This document shows positions 19,208 through 30,555 of a stretch of 64,000 nucleotides of DNA, piece by piece (the first letter of the stretch is position 1; each line of letters opens with the position of its first letter). Source of the stretch: Ideonella paludis (lineage in GTDB: Bacteria; Pseudomonadota; Gammaproteobacteria; Burkholderiales; Burkholderiaceae_C). Under the pieces are notes generated by a model. That model had not been told where the DNA came from. It did not search any database and saw nothing but the letters and a program-made list of their open reading frames with translations. Location of the stretch: assembly GCF_018069865.1 (NCBI RefSeq), contig NZ_JAGQDG010000002.1, positions 248,001 to 312,000 of the forward strand, written 5' to 3'. The position numbers were made by a program, and so were the translations under genes.

Positions 19208-19267
19208 GGCAACGCTGATCAAGCTCCCACTGATGCCCGCGCAGCGGGGGAGTTCTTCAGCGTTGCC
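19208..19267 (+). promoter_or_regulatory. Structured leader element before yedA
   Basis: An 11-base perfect inverted repeat, GGCAACGCTGA at 19208-19218 and TCAGCGTTGCC at 19257-19267, encloses a second possible stem (CTCCC with GGGAG). The whole element ends 13 bases before the yedA ATG, so its folding could affect the ribosome-binding region. No T tract follows, so it is not a simple terminator. Confidence 0.5.
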
Positions 19268-19280
19268 CTAACATGCCCGC

Positions 19281-20177
19281 ATGACATCCCAGGAACAAGC
19301 CAGTGGTCACCCCACGCTCAGCCCCCTCATCATCGCCTGCTTGGCTGCCACTTGGCTGATCTGGGGCTCCACCTATCTGGCGATCAAGTTCGCCCTCGTG
19401 AGCTTCCCCCCTTTTCTGCAAATGGGCAGCCGCTTCATCACTGCAGGCGTCCTGCTCATGGCTTGGATGAAGTGGCGCGGCGCCCCTTGGCCCACGGCTG
19501 TCGAGTGGCGCAACGCTGTGGTGATCGGCGGGCTGATGCTGGGTGGCGGCATGGGGGGCACCGGCGTGGCCGAGGAGACAGTGGGCTCGGGTCTGGTGGT
19601 CGCCTTCATTGCCGTCATTCCCTTGATGATCGCCGCACTCAACCGCTGCTACGGCATCAAGACCGGCGCGATGGAGGGCGCTGGCATTGCCGTGGGCTTG
19701 GTGGGCGTCTTGATGCTGACCCAGGGCTCAGGGTTTCAAGCCTCCATACCCGGCTTGATCGCCATCACCGTCGCTTGCGTCACCTGGTCAGTGGGCAGCG
19801 TGCTGAGCCAGCGCAATTTTCCGCTGGCCCCCGGTGCGATGGGCTTTGCCTCTGAAATGTTGTGTGGTGGTGCGGTGCTGATGGTGCTGGCAGCCATGGC
19901 CGGCGAAAAGGCTCAATGGCCGCCCGAGCCCAAGGCCTTGGCGGCTTGGGCCTATCTCGTGATCTTCGGCTCCTTGATCGCCTTCAATGCCTACATGGTG
20001 CTGCTGGCACGGGCGTCGGCAGGCTTGGCCAGCAGCTACAGCTTTGTGAACCCGGTGATTGCGATGCTGCTGGGCGTCAGCCTAGGCGGAGAGGTCGTCA
20101 CCGGCTTTGAATGGGCCGCCGTCAGCGTGGTGCTGCTGGGCGTGGTGCTGTTGGTGGCTGGGCGGCGCTCACCCTGA
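19281..20177 (+). CDS. yedA: EamA/DMT-family transporter (YedA-like)
   Basis: A 298-residue inner-membrane protein with two EamA repeats and about ten membrane segments. The opening LAATWLIWGSTYLAIKF and the GVAEETVGSGLVVAFIAVIP block match the YedA/RhaT group of drug/metabolite exporters. The substrate is unknown. The start at 19281 has only a weak ribosome-binding site and lies just below a long inverted repeat that could control translation. Its 3' end overlaps the convergent MFS gene by 56 bases, an unusually long tail-to-tail overlap that both reading frames tolerate. Confidence 0.88.
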   Translation: MTSQEQASGHPTLSPLIIACLAATWLIWGSTYLAIKFALVSFPPFLQMGSRFITAGVLLMAWMKWRGAPWPTAVEWRNAVVIGGLMLGGGMGGTGVAEETVGSGLVVAFIAVIPLMIAALNRCYGIKTGAMEGAGIAVGLVGVLMLTQGSGFQASIPGLIAITVACVTWSVGSVLSQRNFPLAPGAMGFASEMLCGGAVLMVLAAMAGEKAQWPPEPKALAAWAYLVIFGSLIAFNAYMVLLARASAGLASSYSFVNPVIAMLLGVSLGGEVVTGFEWAAVSVVLLGVVLLVAGRRSP

Positions 20178-21393
20178 CATGCCGGCCCACCAAGGCGGCC
20201 GAGGCCACCCCGGCCAACAGGGCTGCAGCGGCACCCCACAACACGCCGCGGGGGCTGCCGCCATCGAGCAAGGCGCCGAACACCGGGGCCGCCAAGGCAA
20301 AGCCAATGTCCAGGCCCGAGTACACCGTGCCATAGACCCGGCCCGTCGCCCCCGGCGGTGCCGCGCGCTTGATCAACATATCGCGCGACGGGCCGGCCAA
20401 GCCCGTGCCCAAGCCGGCCAAGGCCGTCAGCGCCACGGCCCAGGCCGCGGGCACCACGCCGCTGCCCACCAAGAGCAGCAGGCAGGCCGTGCCCATCAGG
20501 CAGGCGGCGATCAAGCGCTCCAAATGCAGCGCCTTGCCCGCCAAGAAGCCGCCCAAGACCATGCCCAAGGCACCGCAGACCATATAGCCCGTCACCACCA
20601 TCGAGGTGGCCGTCAAGGGCAGGCCATACAGGCTTTGCAAGGCTGGGCTGGCAAAACTTTGGATGGCCGACAGCGAGCAGGTCGTCCAGAAAAAGAAGGA
20701 AAAGCACAGCCACACCGAGGGCAGGCGCAAAAAGGCCAGGCTGTGCTCCTGCGGCCCTGCTGAGGCGGGCTTGCTGGGCTCAGCGGCCAACGTGTCGTCC
20801 AGCGCAGCGGCTTGCCACACCAGCACCGCCAGCACCAGCACCGCCCACAGGCCTGCACAGCCCGCGGCCATGCGCCACGAGCCGCTGGCCGCATAGAGCC
20901 CCGTCAAGAACAAAGGGGCGGCCGCCCAGCCCAAGTTACCGGAGATGCCGTGCACCGAAAACGCATGGCCCAAGCGTGCGGGCGAGACCCGCTTGTTCAA
21001 AATGGTGAAGTCAGCGGGGTGGAACGGCGCATTGCCCAGGCCCGCCAAGGCTGCGGCCAGCATCAAGCCGCCAAAGCCTTGGGCCGACGCCGCCGCCGCA
21101 GCCGCCAAGGCAAAGCACACCATGGCCCCATAGAGCACCGGTCGGGCACCGACCTTGTCCACCACAAAACCGGCTAAGGCCTGGCCCAGCCCTGAGATGA
21201 CGAAAAATGTGGTGACCAGCAAACCGAGTTGGGCATAGCTGAACCCAAACTCCGAGATCAGCATGGGGAACAGCGGCGGCAGGAGCATGTGAAAGAAATG
21301 CGAGGTGCCATGCGCCAAGCCCACCAGGGCAATGGTTCGCCAGTCTTGATGAGCGCTGCTGGTGAGTGCGATTGAGCTAGCCATGGCTGACAT
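20122..21393 (-). CDS. MFS transporter
   Basis: A 423-residue major-facilitator protein with twelve predicted membrane segments. The first loop motif reads GFVVDKVGARPVLYG, the family's conserved cytoplasmic loop between segments 2 and 3. The opening HGTSHFFHMLLPPLFPML resembles the fosmidomycin-resistance/sugar-efflux branch. I chose the ATG at 21393; another at 21384 is equally plausible, while the frame open to 21453 runs almost to the nadA start. The C-terminal tail is Pro/Ala-rich and overlaps yedA by 56 bases on the other strand. Confidence 0.85.
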   Translation of the reverse strand: MSAMASSIALTSSAHQDWRTIALVGLAHGTSHFFHMLLPPLFPMLISEFGFSYAQLGLLVTTFFVISGLGQALAGFVVDKVGARPVLYGAMVCFALAAAAAASAQGFGGLMLAAALAGLGNAPFHPADFTILNKRVSPARLGHAFSVHGISGNLGWAAAPLFLTGLYAASGSWRMAAGCAGLWAVLVLAVLVWQAAALDDTLAAEPSKPASAGPQEHSLAFLRLPSVWLCFSFFFWTTCSLSAIQSFASPALQSLYGLPLTATSMVVTGYMVCGALGMVLGGFLAGKALHLERLIAACLMGTACLLLLVGSGVVPAAWAVALTALAGLGTGLAGPSRDMLIKRAAPPGATGRVYGTVYSGLDIGFALAAPVFGALLDGGSPRGVLWGAAAALLAGVASAALVGRHVRVSAAQPPTAPRPAAPR

Positions 21394-21479
21394 GGTAAGG
21401 CCGAGCGGGCGCCAGCGCGGCCCGCCATCCGCTACCATTGCCGCCCCGGACATTTGTGGCCGCCGCGGCGGCCCCTGAC

Positions 21480-22595
21480 ATGAGCACTTCCACCAGCTAC
21501 GAGTACACCCGGCAAGATGCCACGGGCAGCAGTTGCACCGTGCAGGCCTGGGCCAAAGTACCGCCTGCCCTGAGTGGCGCGCAGAAGACCGAGTTGATCG
21601 CCAAGGCGCGCGCCTTGCTTGAATCGCGCAATGCCGTGTTGGTGGCGCACTACTACGTGGACGGCGATCTGCAGGACTTGGCCTTGGCCACCGGTGGCAT
21701 CGTCGCCGACTCTCTGGAGATGGCCCGCTTTGGGCGGGACCACGCGGCTCAAACCTTGGTGGTGGCCGGTGTGCGCTTCATGGGTGAGTCCGCCAAGATC
21801 CTCTCGCCCGAGAAGCGGGTGCTGATGCCGGACCTGGACGCCACCTGCTCGCTGGACCTGGGCTGCCCGCCCGACGACTTCGCCGCCTTTTGCGATGCCC
21901 ACCCAGACCGCCAAGTCGTGGTCTACGCCAACACCAGCGCGGCGGTGAAGGCCCGGGCCGACTGGATGGTGACCAGCTCCTGCGCCTTGGCCATCGTCAA
22001 ACACCTCAAGGACAGCGGCCAGAAAGTGCTGTGGGCGCCGGACCGCCACCTGGGCCGCTATGTCCAGCAAGAAACCGGCGCCGACATGCTGCTGTGGAAT
22101 GGCGCCTGCATCGTCCACGACGAGTTCAAGGGCACCGAACTGGAACTGCTGAAGGCCCAACACCCTGAGGCGATGGTCTTGGTGCACCCAGAGTCCCCTG
22201 AGAGCGTGGTGGCCTTGGCGGATGTGGTGGGCTCCACCTCGCAGATGTTGAATGCGGTGGTCAACGGCCCAGCCCGCGAATACATCGTCGCCACCGACAA
22301 CCTCATCATGCACCGCATGCGCCAGCTCGCACCAGGCAAGGTGCTGATCGAAGCGCCCACGGCGGGCAATGCCGCCTCCTGCAAGAGCTGCGCCCATTGC
22401 CCTTGGATGGCGATGAATGGCCTGCAAGGCGTGGTGGACTGCTTGGAGCATGGCCACGGTGAGATTCAGGTGGAGGCCAGCCTCGGCCGACAAGCCCAGG
22501 CCTGCATCACACGCATGCTCGATTTTGTGAAAGCCAATCCCTCTGCCCTCGCGCCCAAGGTGCAAGGCATGGTGCGCGGTATCGGTGCCGCCTGA
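21480..22595 (+). CDS. nadA: Quinolinate synthase A
   Basis: NadA condenses iminoaspartate with dihydroxyacetone phosphate to quinolinate using a 4Fe-4S cluster. The 371-residue protein shows [28 protein letters not shown], the first cluster cysteine in [15 protein letters not shown], and the C-terminal [13 protein letters not shown]. The ATG at 21480 gives the normal start; an upstream frame from 21438 would add 14 residues in a G+C-rich stretch. nadC follows after 13 bases, and nadB lies on the opposite strand 2.5 kb away, so the whole de novo NAD branch is local. Confidence 0.95.
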   Translation: MSTSTSYEYTRQDATGSSCTVQAWAKVPPALSGAQKTELIAKARALLESRNAVLVAHYYVDGDLQDLALATGGIVADSLEMARFGRDHAAQTLVVAGVRFMGESAKILSPEKRVLMPDLDATCSLDLGCPPDDFAAFCDAHPDRQVVVYANTSAAVKARADWMVTSSCALAIVKHLKDSGQKVLWAPDRHLGRYVQQETGADMLLWNGACIVHDEFKGTELELLKAQHPEAMVLVHPESPESVVALADVVGSTSQMLNAVVNGPAREYIVATDNLIMHRMRQLAPGKVLIEAPTAGNAASCKSCAHCPWMAMNGLQGVVDCLEHGHGEIQVEASLGRQAQACITRMLDFVKANPSALAPKVQGMVRGIGAA

Positions 22596-22608
22596 CACGA
22601 AAGACACT

Positions 22609-23478
22609 ATGTTCGACCACAACGAAACCCTGGAACAGGCGCGTTCGCGCAATGTGCGAGACGCCTTGATGGAGGACATTGGCCAAGCCGACTGGACCAG
22701 CCTCTTGGTGCCGCAAGACCAGCGCGTTCAAGCCCGCGTGGTGGTCCGAGAGGCCGCTGTGCTGTGCGGCCGTGACTGGTTTGACGCCTGCATGCTGGCC
22801 TTAGACCCCAAGGCCCAGGTCCGCTGGTTCCATGAGGAAGGAGCAGACATGGCCGCCAACACGCCGGTCTGCCAGATTGAGGCCCAGGCGCGTGCGCTCT
22901 TGTCCGCCGAGCGCCCTGCCCTGAACTTCCTGCAATTGCTCTCCGCCACGGCCACCGTCACACGGCGTCATGTGCAGGCCATTGAAGGGGCCTCGCCCAA
23001 CCCGCGCGGCTGTGTGGTGCTGGACACCCGCAAGACCTTGCCGGGCTTGCGCCAAGCCCAGAAATACGCGGTGCGCGTCGGTGGCGGGCGCAACCAACGC
23101 TTGGCCCTGTGGCATGGCATCTTGATCAAAGAAAACCACATCGCCGCGGCCGGTGGCATTGCAGCTGTGCTGGCCAATGCGGCTGCGCTGAACGCCGGCG
23201 TGGACATTCAGATTGAAGTCGAAAGCTTGGCTCAGCTGCAAGAAGCGCTGGACGCTGGCGCCACCAGTGTCTTGCTGGATAACTTCAAGCTCAGCCAAAT
23301 GCGCGAGGCCGTCGCGCTGAATGCGGGGCGCGCCTTGCTGGAGGCCTCGGGCGGCATCAGCCTCGAAGGCTTGCACCATATCGCGGCCACGGGTGTTGAC
23401 CGCATCTCGATTGGCAAGCTGACCAAAGACGTGCTGGCAACAGACTACTCGATGCGCGTTCTAGGGCCGCTGGGCTAG
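22609..23478 (+). CDS. nadC: Nicotinate-nucleotide pyrophosphorylase (carboxylating)
   Basis: NadC converts quinolinate and PRPP to nicotinate mononucleotide. The 289-residue protein has NFLQLLSATATVTRRHV, the active-site LDTRKTLPGLRQAQKYAV, and GGGRNQRLALWHGILIKENH, all expected for the type II PRTase fold. The ATG at 22609 lies just after nadA; a GTG at 22585 inside the nadA end is less likely. A hairpin follows the stop. Confidence 0.95.
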   Translation: MFDHNETLEQARSRNVRDALMEDIGQADWTSLLVPQDQRVQARVVVREAAVLCGRDWFDACMLALDPKAQVRWFHEEGADMAANTPVCQIEAQARALLSAERPALNFLQLLSATATVTRRHVQAIEGASPNPRGCVVLDTRKTLPGLRQAQKYAVRVGGGRNQRLALWHGILIKENHIAAAGGIAAVLANAAALNAGVDIQIEVESLAQLQEALDAGATSVLLDNFKLSQMREAVALNAGRALLEASGGISLEGLHHIAATGVDRISIGKLTKDVLATDYSMRVLGPLG

Positions 23479-23508
23479 AGACCGCCGCCAGACGCCCCAA
23501 TGAGCAGA

Positions 23509-23531
23509 AAAGCCCGCCTGAAGCGGGCTTT
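23509..23531 (+). terminator. Probable terminator after nadC
   Basis: The stem AAAGCCCGC / GCGGGCTTT closes a 5-base loop. The following tract (CTGTCGTTT) is only partly T-rich, so termination may be weak. Confidence 0.6.
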
Positions 23532-23567
23532 CTGTCGTTTGCAGCGCAAGCTCTGGGCGGGCAGACT

Positions 23568-23580
23568 CTGAGAATCTCAG
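23568..23580. promoter_or_regulatory. Small palindrome upstream of the ComFB gene
   Basis: CTGAGA and TCTCAG form a perfect 13-base inverted repeat with one central base, ending 36 bases before the ComFB start. It could be an operator or chance; there is no known consensus to match. Confidence 0.25.
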
Positions 23581-23616
23581 CAGCGAAAGGGCTGGCCGCA
23601 GGCTGGCGTGCGCGTC

Positions 23617-23901
23617 ATGGACATCGACTCTATCCACAACTGGTTCGAGAAGGCTGTATTCAACGCCGTTTCGGATCACGCCAAGCACTTCCCGCACCTC
23701 AGCAGCGACGCGAATGCCCTGGCTGACATCGCCTGCGTGGCCCTGAACCGCCTGCCCCCGCGCTACATCCGGCACGAGGTGGATTTGGCCTTCTACCAGA
23801 CCGAGCACGAACGCACCGAGTCCGAGCGCAGCGTGCTGGAAGCCGTGGAGTTTGCTTTCGGCTTTGTCCAAGCGCGCAATGCCATGCGGGCACGCACCTG
23901 A
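23617..23901 (+). CDS. ComFB-family protein (late competence development)
   Basis: A 94-residue ComFB-domain protein: MDIDSIHNWFEKAVFNAV, then a LADIACVALNRLPPRYI block with the family's LPPRY motif and an acidic C-terminal helix. ComFB was named in Bacillus competence operons; cyanobacterial members have been reported to bind cyclic di-nucleotides, and a similar role here would suit the HD-GYP neighbour. I chose the ATG at 23617; a GTG at 23608 is an alternative, and neither has a strong ribosome-binding site. It ends 9 bases from the convergent HD-GYP gene. Confidence 0.8.
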   Translation: MDIDSIHNWFEKAVFNAVSDHAKHFPHLSSDANALADIACVALNRLPPRYIRHEVDLAFYQTEHERTESERSVLEAVEFAFGFVQARNAMRART

Positions 23902-23910
23902 GGCTCGTCC

Positions 23911-25068
23911 TCAGGCAAAGATATAGCCGTAGACCCGCTCTGGCATCACGCGCGTCAGCCCTTGCCGTTCGGTGTGGGGCCCCAGCACCGCAAACTCCGG
24001 CTCACTGGTGTCGCGCACATGGGTCTCGACCACCGGTTTGCCTTGCCGATTGGTCAAGGTGGCGACCTTGGGCGTGGTGGCACTGGGGCCACGCCGCACC
24101 ACCACCCCCACCTCACCGCTCTTCAAATCCACCAAGTCACCCGGCGGATACAAGCCCAATGCCTTGATCAAGCCCGCCGCCATGGGCCCGCCGCGCTCGT
24201 CTTGAAAAAGCTGCTTGGCCGCTGCCTGTAGGTTCATGGCCGGACGAAACGCCCGAGGGCTGATCTTGGCGGTGAAAACATCCGTCACGCGCAGCGCATG
24301 CGCCAGCTCGCTGATCGCGGTCAGCCCCGACGGATAGCCCGTTCCATCGGGCCGTTCATGGTGCTCACGCACCGCCAGCAGCCAGGCCTCGTCTTGCACA
24401 CCGGCGCTGCGCAAAAGCTGCTCAGAGGCCTGCGGATGGGCGCGGATCTGGTCGATCTGCTTGCTGCTGGGTGGGTCTTGCTGCTGCGCCATGCGCGCCT
24501 GCAACTCCAGGGTGGAGACGTTCATCGTCAAAGAGGCACAGAGCAAGCTGGCCGTCTGGCCAATGGGCCAGCCCAATTGCCGAGACAGCACCATCCCGAT
24601 GGTGGCGGTGTGCAGGGCATGCAAGAGCGCATACAGCGCGAAGCGTGGCTCGTTCTGCCGAATCGTCATGAACAGCGCGACATCGGTGTCCCGGCTGATC
24701 AGCTGCGCCAGACGCAACGCCAACGCATTGATGTCAGCGGCGCAGGACTGGCCGGCCAGCACCTTGCGCAGGACGGCGTCAAGCTCCCAGACTTTCTTCT
24801 CCCACAGGTCGAAAATCGACTCCTTGCGCAGCACAGCCGCGCGCGCAGGCGCTTGGTCCTTGTAGCGGTCTTTGAGGGCCTGCACCTCGTGGGTATGCGC
24901 CCAAGCCCCGCGGGCCAGCAGCATGTCCAACTGGGTATCGCTGACGATGCGCTGCCCCGCGGCCAAGAGCAAGCGGTCAAACTCGTCCATCACATCGAAG
25001 GGCAGCGCCTCGCCGAGCAGGATCAAGTCCTTGACAGAGGCCAGCGGTGTGCGTTGAACCTCAGTCAT
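23911..25068 (-). CDS. HD-GYP-related protein with degenerate HD motif
   Basis: A 385-residue cytoplasmic protein. The N-terminal 120 residues are helical. The region 140-300 matches an HD-GYP c-di-GMP phosphodiesterase: LHALHTATIGMVL, AHPQASEQLL, and an intact REHHERPDGTGYPSGL at about 234-249 followed by LRVTDVFTA. The canonical LLHDIGK is replaced by LLCASLT at about 175-181, so the diagnostic His-Asp pair and the Lys are missing. It is probably inactive as a phosphodiesterase and may bind ligand instead. A GAGGAG site overlaps the nadB stop, so it is translated from the nadB transcript. Confidence 0.85.
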   Translation of the reverse strand: MTEVQRTPLASVKDLILLGEALPFDVMDEFDRLLLAAGQRIVSDTQLDMLLARGAWAHTHEVQALKDRYKDQAPARAAVLRKESIFDLWEKKVWELDAVLRKVLAGQSCAADINALALRLAQLISRDTDVALFMTIRQNEPRFALYALLHALHTATIGMVLSRQLGWPIGQTASLLCASLTMNVSTLELQARMAQQQDPPSSKQIDQIRAHPQASEQLLRSAGVQDEAWLLAVREHHERPDGTGYPSGLTAISELAHALRVTDVFTAKISPRAFRPAMNLQAAAKQLFQDERGGPMAAGLIKALGLYPPGDLVDLKSGEVGVVVRRGPSATTPKVATLTNRQGKPVVETHVRDTSEPEFAVLGPHTERQGLTRVMPERVYGYIFA

Positions 25069-25077
25069 CCAGGCTCC

Positions 25078-26784
25078 TCAGCGCGGCAGGCTGCGCGCTT
25101 CGCGCGTCAAGACGGTGGGAAAGCTCACCGGCAGCGTGTGCGGGAAGTCGCGGCTGAAATGCAGGCCACGGCTCTCGTGGCGCAGCAGGCCCGAGCGCAC
25201 GATGAGCTCGGCGCAAACCACCAAGTTGCGCAACTCCAGCAAGTCGCGTGTCACGCGGAAGTTGGCGTAGTAGTCGTCGATCTCACCCTTGAGCAGCTGA
25301 ATACGGTGCAAGGCCCGCTCCAGCCGCCGCGTGGTCCGCACGATGCCGACATAGTTCCACATCAAGAGGCGCAGCTCGTCCCAGTTGTGGGCAATCACCA
25401 CTTGCTCATCGGCATCTTCCACCAAGCTTTCGTCCCACGAAGGCACCGCTGCCGTCGCGGCCACGGGGGTGTTCAAAATGCCATCAGCGCAGGTGCGGCC
25501 AATGACCACACACTCCAGCAAGGAGTTGCTGGCCAGGCGGTTGGCGCCATGCAGGCCGGTGTAAGTCGCCTCGCCCACCGCAAACAGGCCGGGCAAATCG
25601 GTGCGGCCGGACAAGTCCGTCACCACGCCCCCGCAGGTGTAATGAGCCGCCGGCACCACGGGGATGGGCTGCTTTGCAATGTCTAGACCCAAGCTCAGGC
25701 AGCGCGCATGGATGGTGGGGAAATGCTCCTTCAAAAAGGCTTCGCCCAGGTGCGTGGCGTCCAGCCACACATGGTCCACGCCGTGGCGCTTCATCTCAAA
25801 GTCAATCGCGCGGGCCACGATGTCCCGCGGTGCCAGCTCAGCTCGTTCATCATGCGCCGGCATGAAGCGTGAGCCGCCCACGCCGCCGGGCAAGCCCTCG
25901 GGAAGGCGCAGCACCGCGCCCTCCCCGCGCAGGGCTTCGGTGATCAGAAAGCTGCGCTCTTGGGGGTGATACAGGCAGGTGGGGTGGAACTGGATGAACT
26001 CCATATTCGCCACCCGACAGCCGGCCCGCCAAGCCATGGCGATGCCGTCCCCGGTGGCGGTTTCGGGGTTGCTGGTGTAGCGATAGACCTTGCCCACCCC
26101 CCCCGTGGCCAAGACCACTGCACGCGCGGGCAAGGTCTCGACCCGCTGGGCGCCAATGTCCAAGGCGTAGACGCCATAGCAGCGCGGGCCTTCTTCAGGC
26201 TGGCCCACATGGCGTGAGGTGATCAGGTCCACCGCCATCCAGCGCTCCCGCAGCGTCACCAAAGGGTGGGCTTGGGCTTTGGCCAAGAGCGCGTCGTGGA
26301 TGGCTTTGCCCGTGGCATCCGCCGCATGGGCGATACGCCGCACGGCATGGCCGCCTTCGCGAGTCAGGTGCAGGCCCAAGGGGCCGTCCGGGTCCGGCGA
26401 AAACGGCACGCCTTGGTCCACCAACCAGCCCACGGCCTGTGCACTGTTCTCTGCAATGAATCGAGCGGTTTGCTCGTCCACCAGGCCGGCACCCGCGTCT
26501 TGGGTGTCGCGGACATGAGACTCGACGCTGTCGTCCGAGCCCAACACGCCCACGATACCGCCCTGAGCCCAGGCCGTCGCGCCTTCGCCCAGGTTGCGCT
26601 TGGCCAGCACTTCCACCCGCTGCCCTTGTGAGGCCAAATGCAAGGCCACCGTGAGGCCTGCCAAACCCGCGCCGACGATGACCACCGGCAATGCCCCCGC
26701 AGCCTCAAGGGCGCCCGACGACGGGGCGGCGCTGTTGCGCGGTGGGGGCGTGTTCGTGGCCTCAGGGCCGGGTGTAGAAGTCAT
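25078..26784 (-). CDS. nadB: L-aspartate oxidase
   Basis: NadB oxidises L-aspartate to iminoaspartate, the substrate of NadA. The 568-residue flavoprotein has the FAD dinucleotide motif [18 protein letters not shown] after a Pro/Ala-rich leader of about 30 residues, and the substrate region [16 protein letters not shown]. The C-terminal helical fumarate-reductase-like domain is present. The ATG at 26784 has a good AAGGAG site. The leader is longer than in E. coli. Downstream, the HD-GYP-related gene begins 9 bases after the stop. Confidence 0.94.
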   Translation of the reverse strand: MTSTPGPEATNTPPPRNSAAPSSGALEAAGALPVVIVGAGLAGLTVALHLASQGQRVEVLAKRNLGEGATAWAQGGIVGVLGSDDSVESHVRDTQDAGAGLVDEQTARFIAENSAQAVGWLVDQGVPFSPDPDGPLGLHLTREGGHAVRRIAHAADATGKAIHDALLAKAQAHPLVTLRERWMAVDLITSRHVGQPEEGPRCYGVYALDIGAQRVETLPARAVVLATGGVGKVYRYTSNPETATGDGIAMAWRAGCRVANMEFIQFHPTCLYHPQERSFLITEALRGEGAVLRLPEGLPGGVGGSRFMPAHDERAELAPRDIVARAIDFEMKRHGVDHVWLDATHLGEAFLKEHFPTIHARCLSLGLDIAKQPIPVVPAAHYTCGGVVTDLSGRTDLPGLFAVGEATYTGLHGANRLASNSLLECVVIGRTCADGILNTPVAATAAVPSWDESLVEDADEQVVIAHNWDELRLLMWNYVGIVRTTRRLERALHRIQLLKGEIDDYYANFRVTRDLLELRNLVVCAELIVRSGLLRHESRGLHFSRDFPHTLPVSFPTVLTREARSLPR

Positions 26785-26836
26785 GCGCTCCTTCGGTCTG
26801 CGGTGCGTGTGAAGTGCGCGGATTGTAGGGGCGCCC

Positions 26837-29437
<2,601 letters not shown>

Positions 29438-29463
29438 GGTGAATGTCCTCCAATGCGTCCGAG

Positions 29464-29490
29464 ATTAGGCGCAGGCGTCTGCTTTTCAAG
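29464..29490 (-). promoter_or_regulatory. Sigma-32 (heat-shock) promoter candidate for clpB
   Basis: On the minus strand, CTTGAA (exact to the sigma-32 -35 core) is followed after 15 bases by CCTAAT, close to the CCCCAT -10. It lies 27 bases or more upstream of the clpB start codon, giving a short leader with the ribosome-binding site. No other gene on this strand starts here. Confidence 0.65.
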
Positions 29491-29581
29491 CCCTGGTGGG
29501 CGTCAAACCACACTCAGGCTTGATGCAGCGCAAACTCGCCGAGCCCAGAACGACCAGCTCTAGCCAAGGATGGGCAAGGGA

Positions 29582-30064
29582 TCAGAGTACCCGCCCAAGA
29601 TGCCGGTAGTGACCGGCCTGGAAGACCAGCGGCGGTACATCATGCTCTTGCAAGCGCAGCACGCGGCCCACAAAGAGTTCATGGTCACCGACGGTGATGC
29701 GTTGCTCCGTCGCGCACTCGAACACGGCTGCGGCATGGGCCAACACCGGTGAGCCCCCCTCCCCGGCCGACCATTCACCTTCCGCAAAGCGGTCGGGCAT
29801 GGGGCTGGCAAAGCGGCGCGACAGCGGCATTTGCGTCTCGGCCAAGACATTGACGGCGAAATGCCCGGCCTCGACAAAGGCCGGCAATGCTTGACTGCTG
29901 ACCCGCAGTGACCACAAGACCAACGCAGGGTCCAGCGAGAGCGAACTGAAGGAGTTGACGGTCAGGCCCACGCGCTGGCCCTTGGGGTCCAGGCAGGTGA
30001 CGATGGTGACGCCGGTGGCAAAGCGACCGAATGCGCTGCGCAGCGCGGCGGGATCAATGGGCAT
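29582..30064 (-). CDS. Flavin reductase family protein (FMN-binding split barrel)
   Basis: A 160-residue flavin_reduct domain protein. The opening LRSAFGRFATGVTIVT and GLTVNSFSSLSLDPALVLW are the family's FMN-binding signature. Such proteins supply reduced flavin to two-component monooxygenases or act as general NAD(P)H:FMN reductases; no oxygenase partner is nearby, so the partner is unknown. It lies between crcB and clpB on the same strand. The 100 bases before it hold nothing recognisable. Confidence 0.88.
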   Translation of the reverse strand: MPIDPAALRSAFGRFATGVTIVTCLDPKGQRVGLTVNSFSSLSLDPALVLWSLRVSSQALPAFVEAGHFAVNVLAETQMPLSRRFASPMPDRFAEGEWSAGEGGSPVLAHAAAVFECATEQRITVGDHELFVGRVLRLQEHDVPPLVFQAGHYRHLGRVL

Positions 30065-30165
30065 GGGAGGTGAATGTTAGTGCCAAGCCAGCCGCTCTAT
30101 GTCGGCCAGCCTGAAAGACCGTGAAGCAAGGCCTGGGAAAAAGTCGCAGGGGCGCGGGCGGAGCG

Positions 30166-30555
30166 TCAGACCCAGCACTGGCGCCCCAGCCACCACCCCG
30201 CGGCCACGGCCAGCAAGGCGCCCAGCACATGCGCCAAGCTGTGCAGCAAGGCCAGCCCCGCATCCCCCCGCAAAAGCAGCCCCAGCGATTCAGCCGAAAA
30301 CGTCGAAAAGGTGGTCAAGCCCCCCAGGCCGCCGGTGACCAGCAGCAAGCGCAGCGACTCGTTCGGATGCTGCTCAAACCACACCAGGCTCAGGCCAATC
30401 AGCAGCCCGCCGACCACGTTCACGGCCAGCGTGCCTGCCGCAAAGGGCAGCGCCAAGGGGTTGAGCCACAGGCCCACGCGCCAGCGCAGCACCGCGCCCA
30501 GCGCGCCGCCCAGGGCCACCATGGCGCCCCAGCGCAGGGTGTCAGACACCAGCAT
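30166..30555 (-). CDS. crcB: Fluoride exporter FluC/CrcB
   Basis: A 129-residue membrane protein with four hydrophobic segments. The LGGALGAVLRWRVGLWLN opening, NVVGGLLIG, and the signature GGLGGLTTFSTFSAE (Phe/Thr/Ser residues that line the fluoride path) identify the Fluc channel family. The ATG at 30555 falls inside the end of moaE, giving a 14-base overlap and probable coupling; a longer frame to 30630 is entirely moaE antiphase. No fluoride riboswitch is seen, consistent with its position inside an operon. Confidence 0.92.
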   Translation of the reverse strand: MLVSDTLRWGAMVALGGALGAVLRWRVGLWLNPLALPFAAGTLAVNVVGGLLIGLSLVWFEQHPNESLRLLLVTGGLGGLTTFSTFSAESLGLLLRGDAGLALLHSLAHVLGALLAVAAGWWLGRQCWV

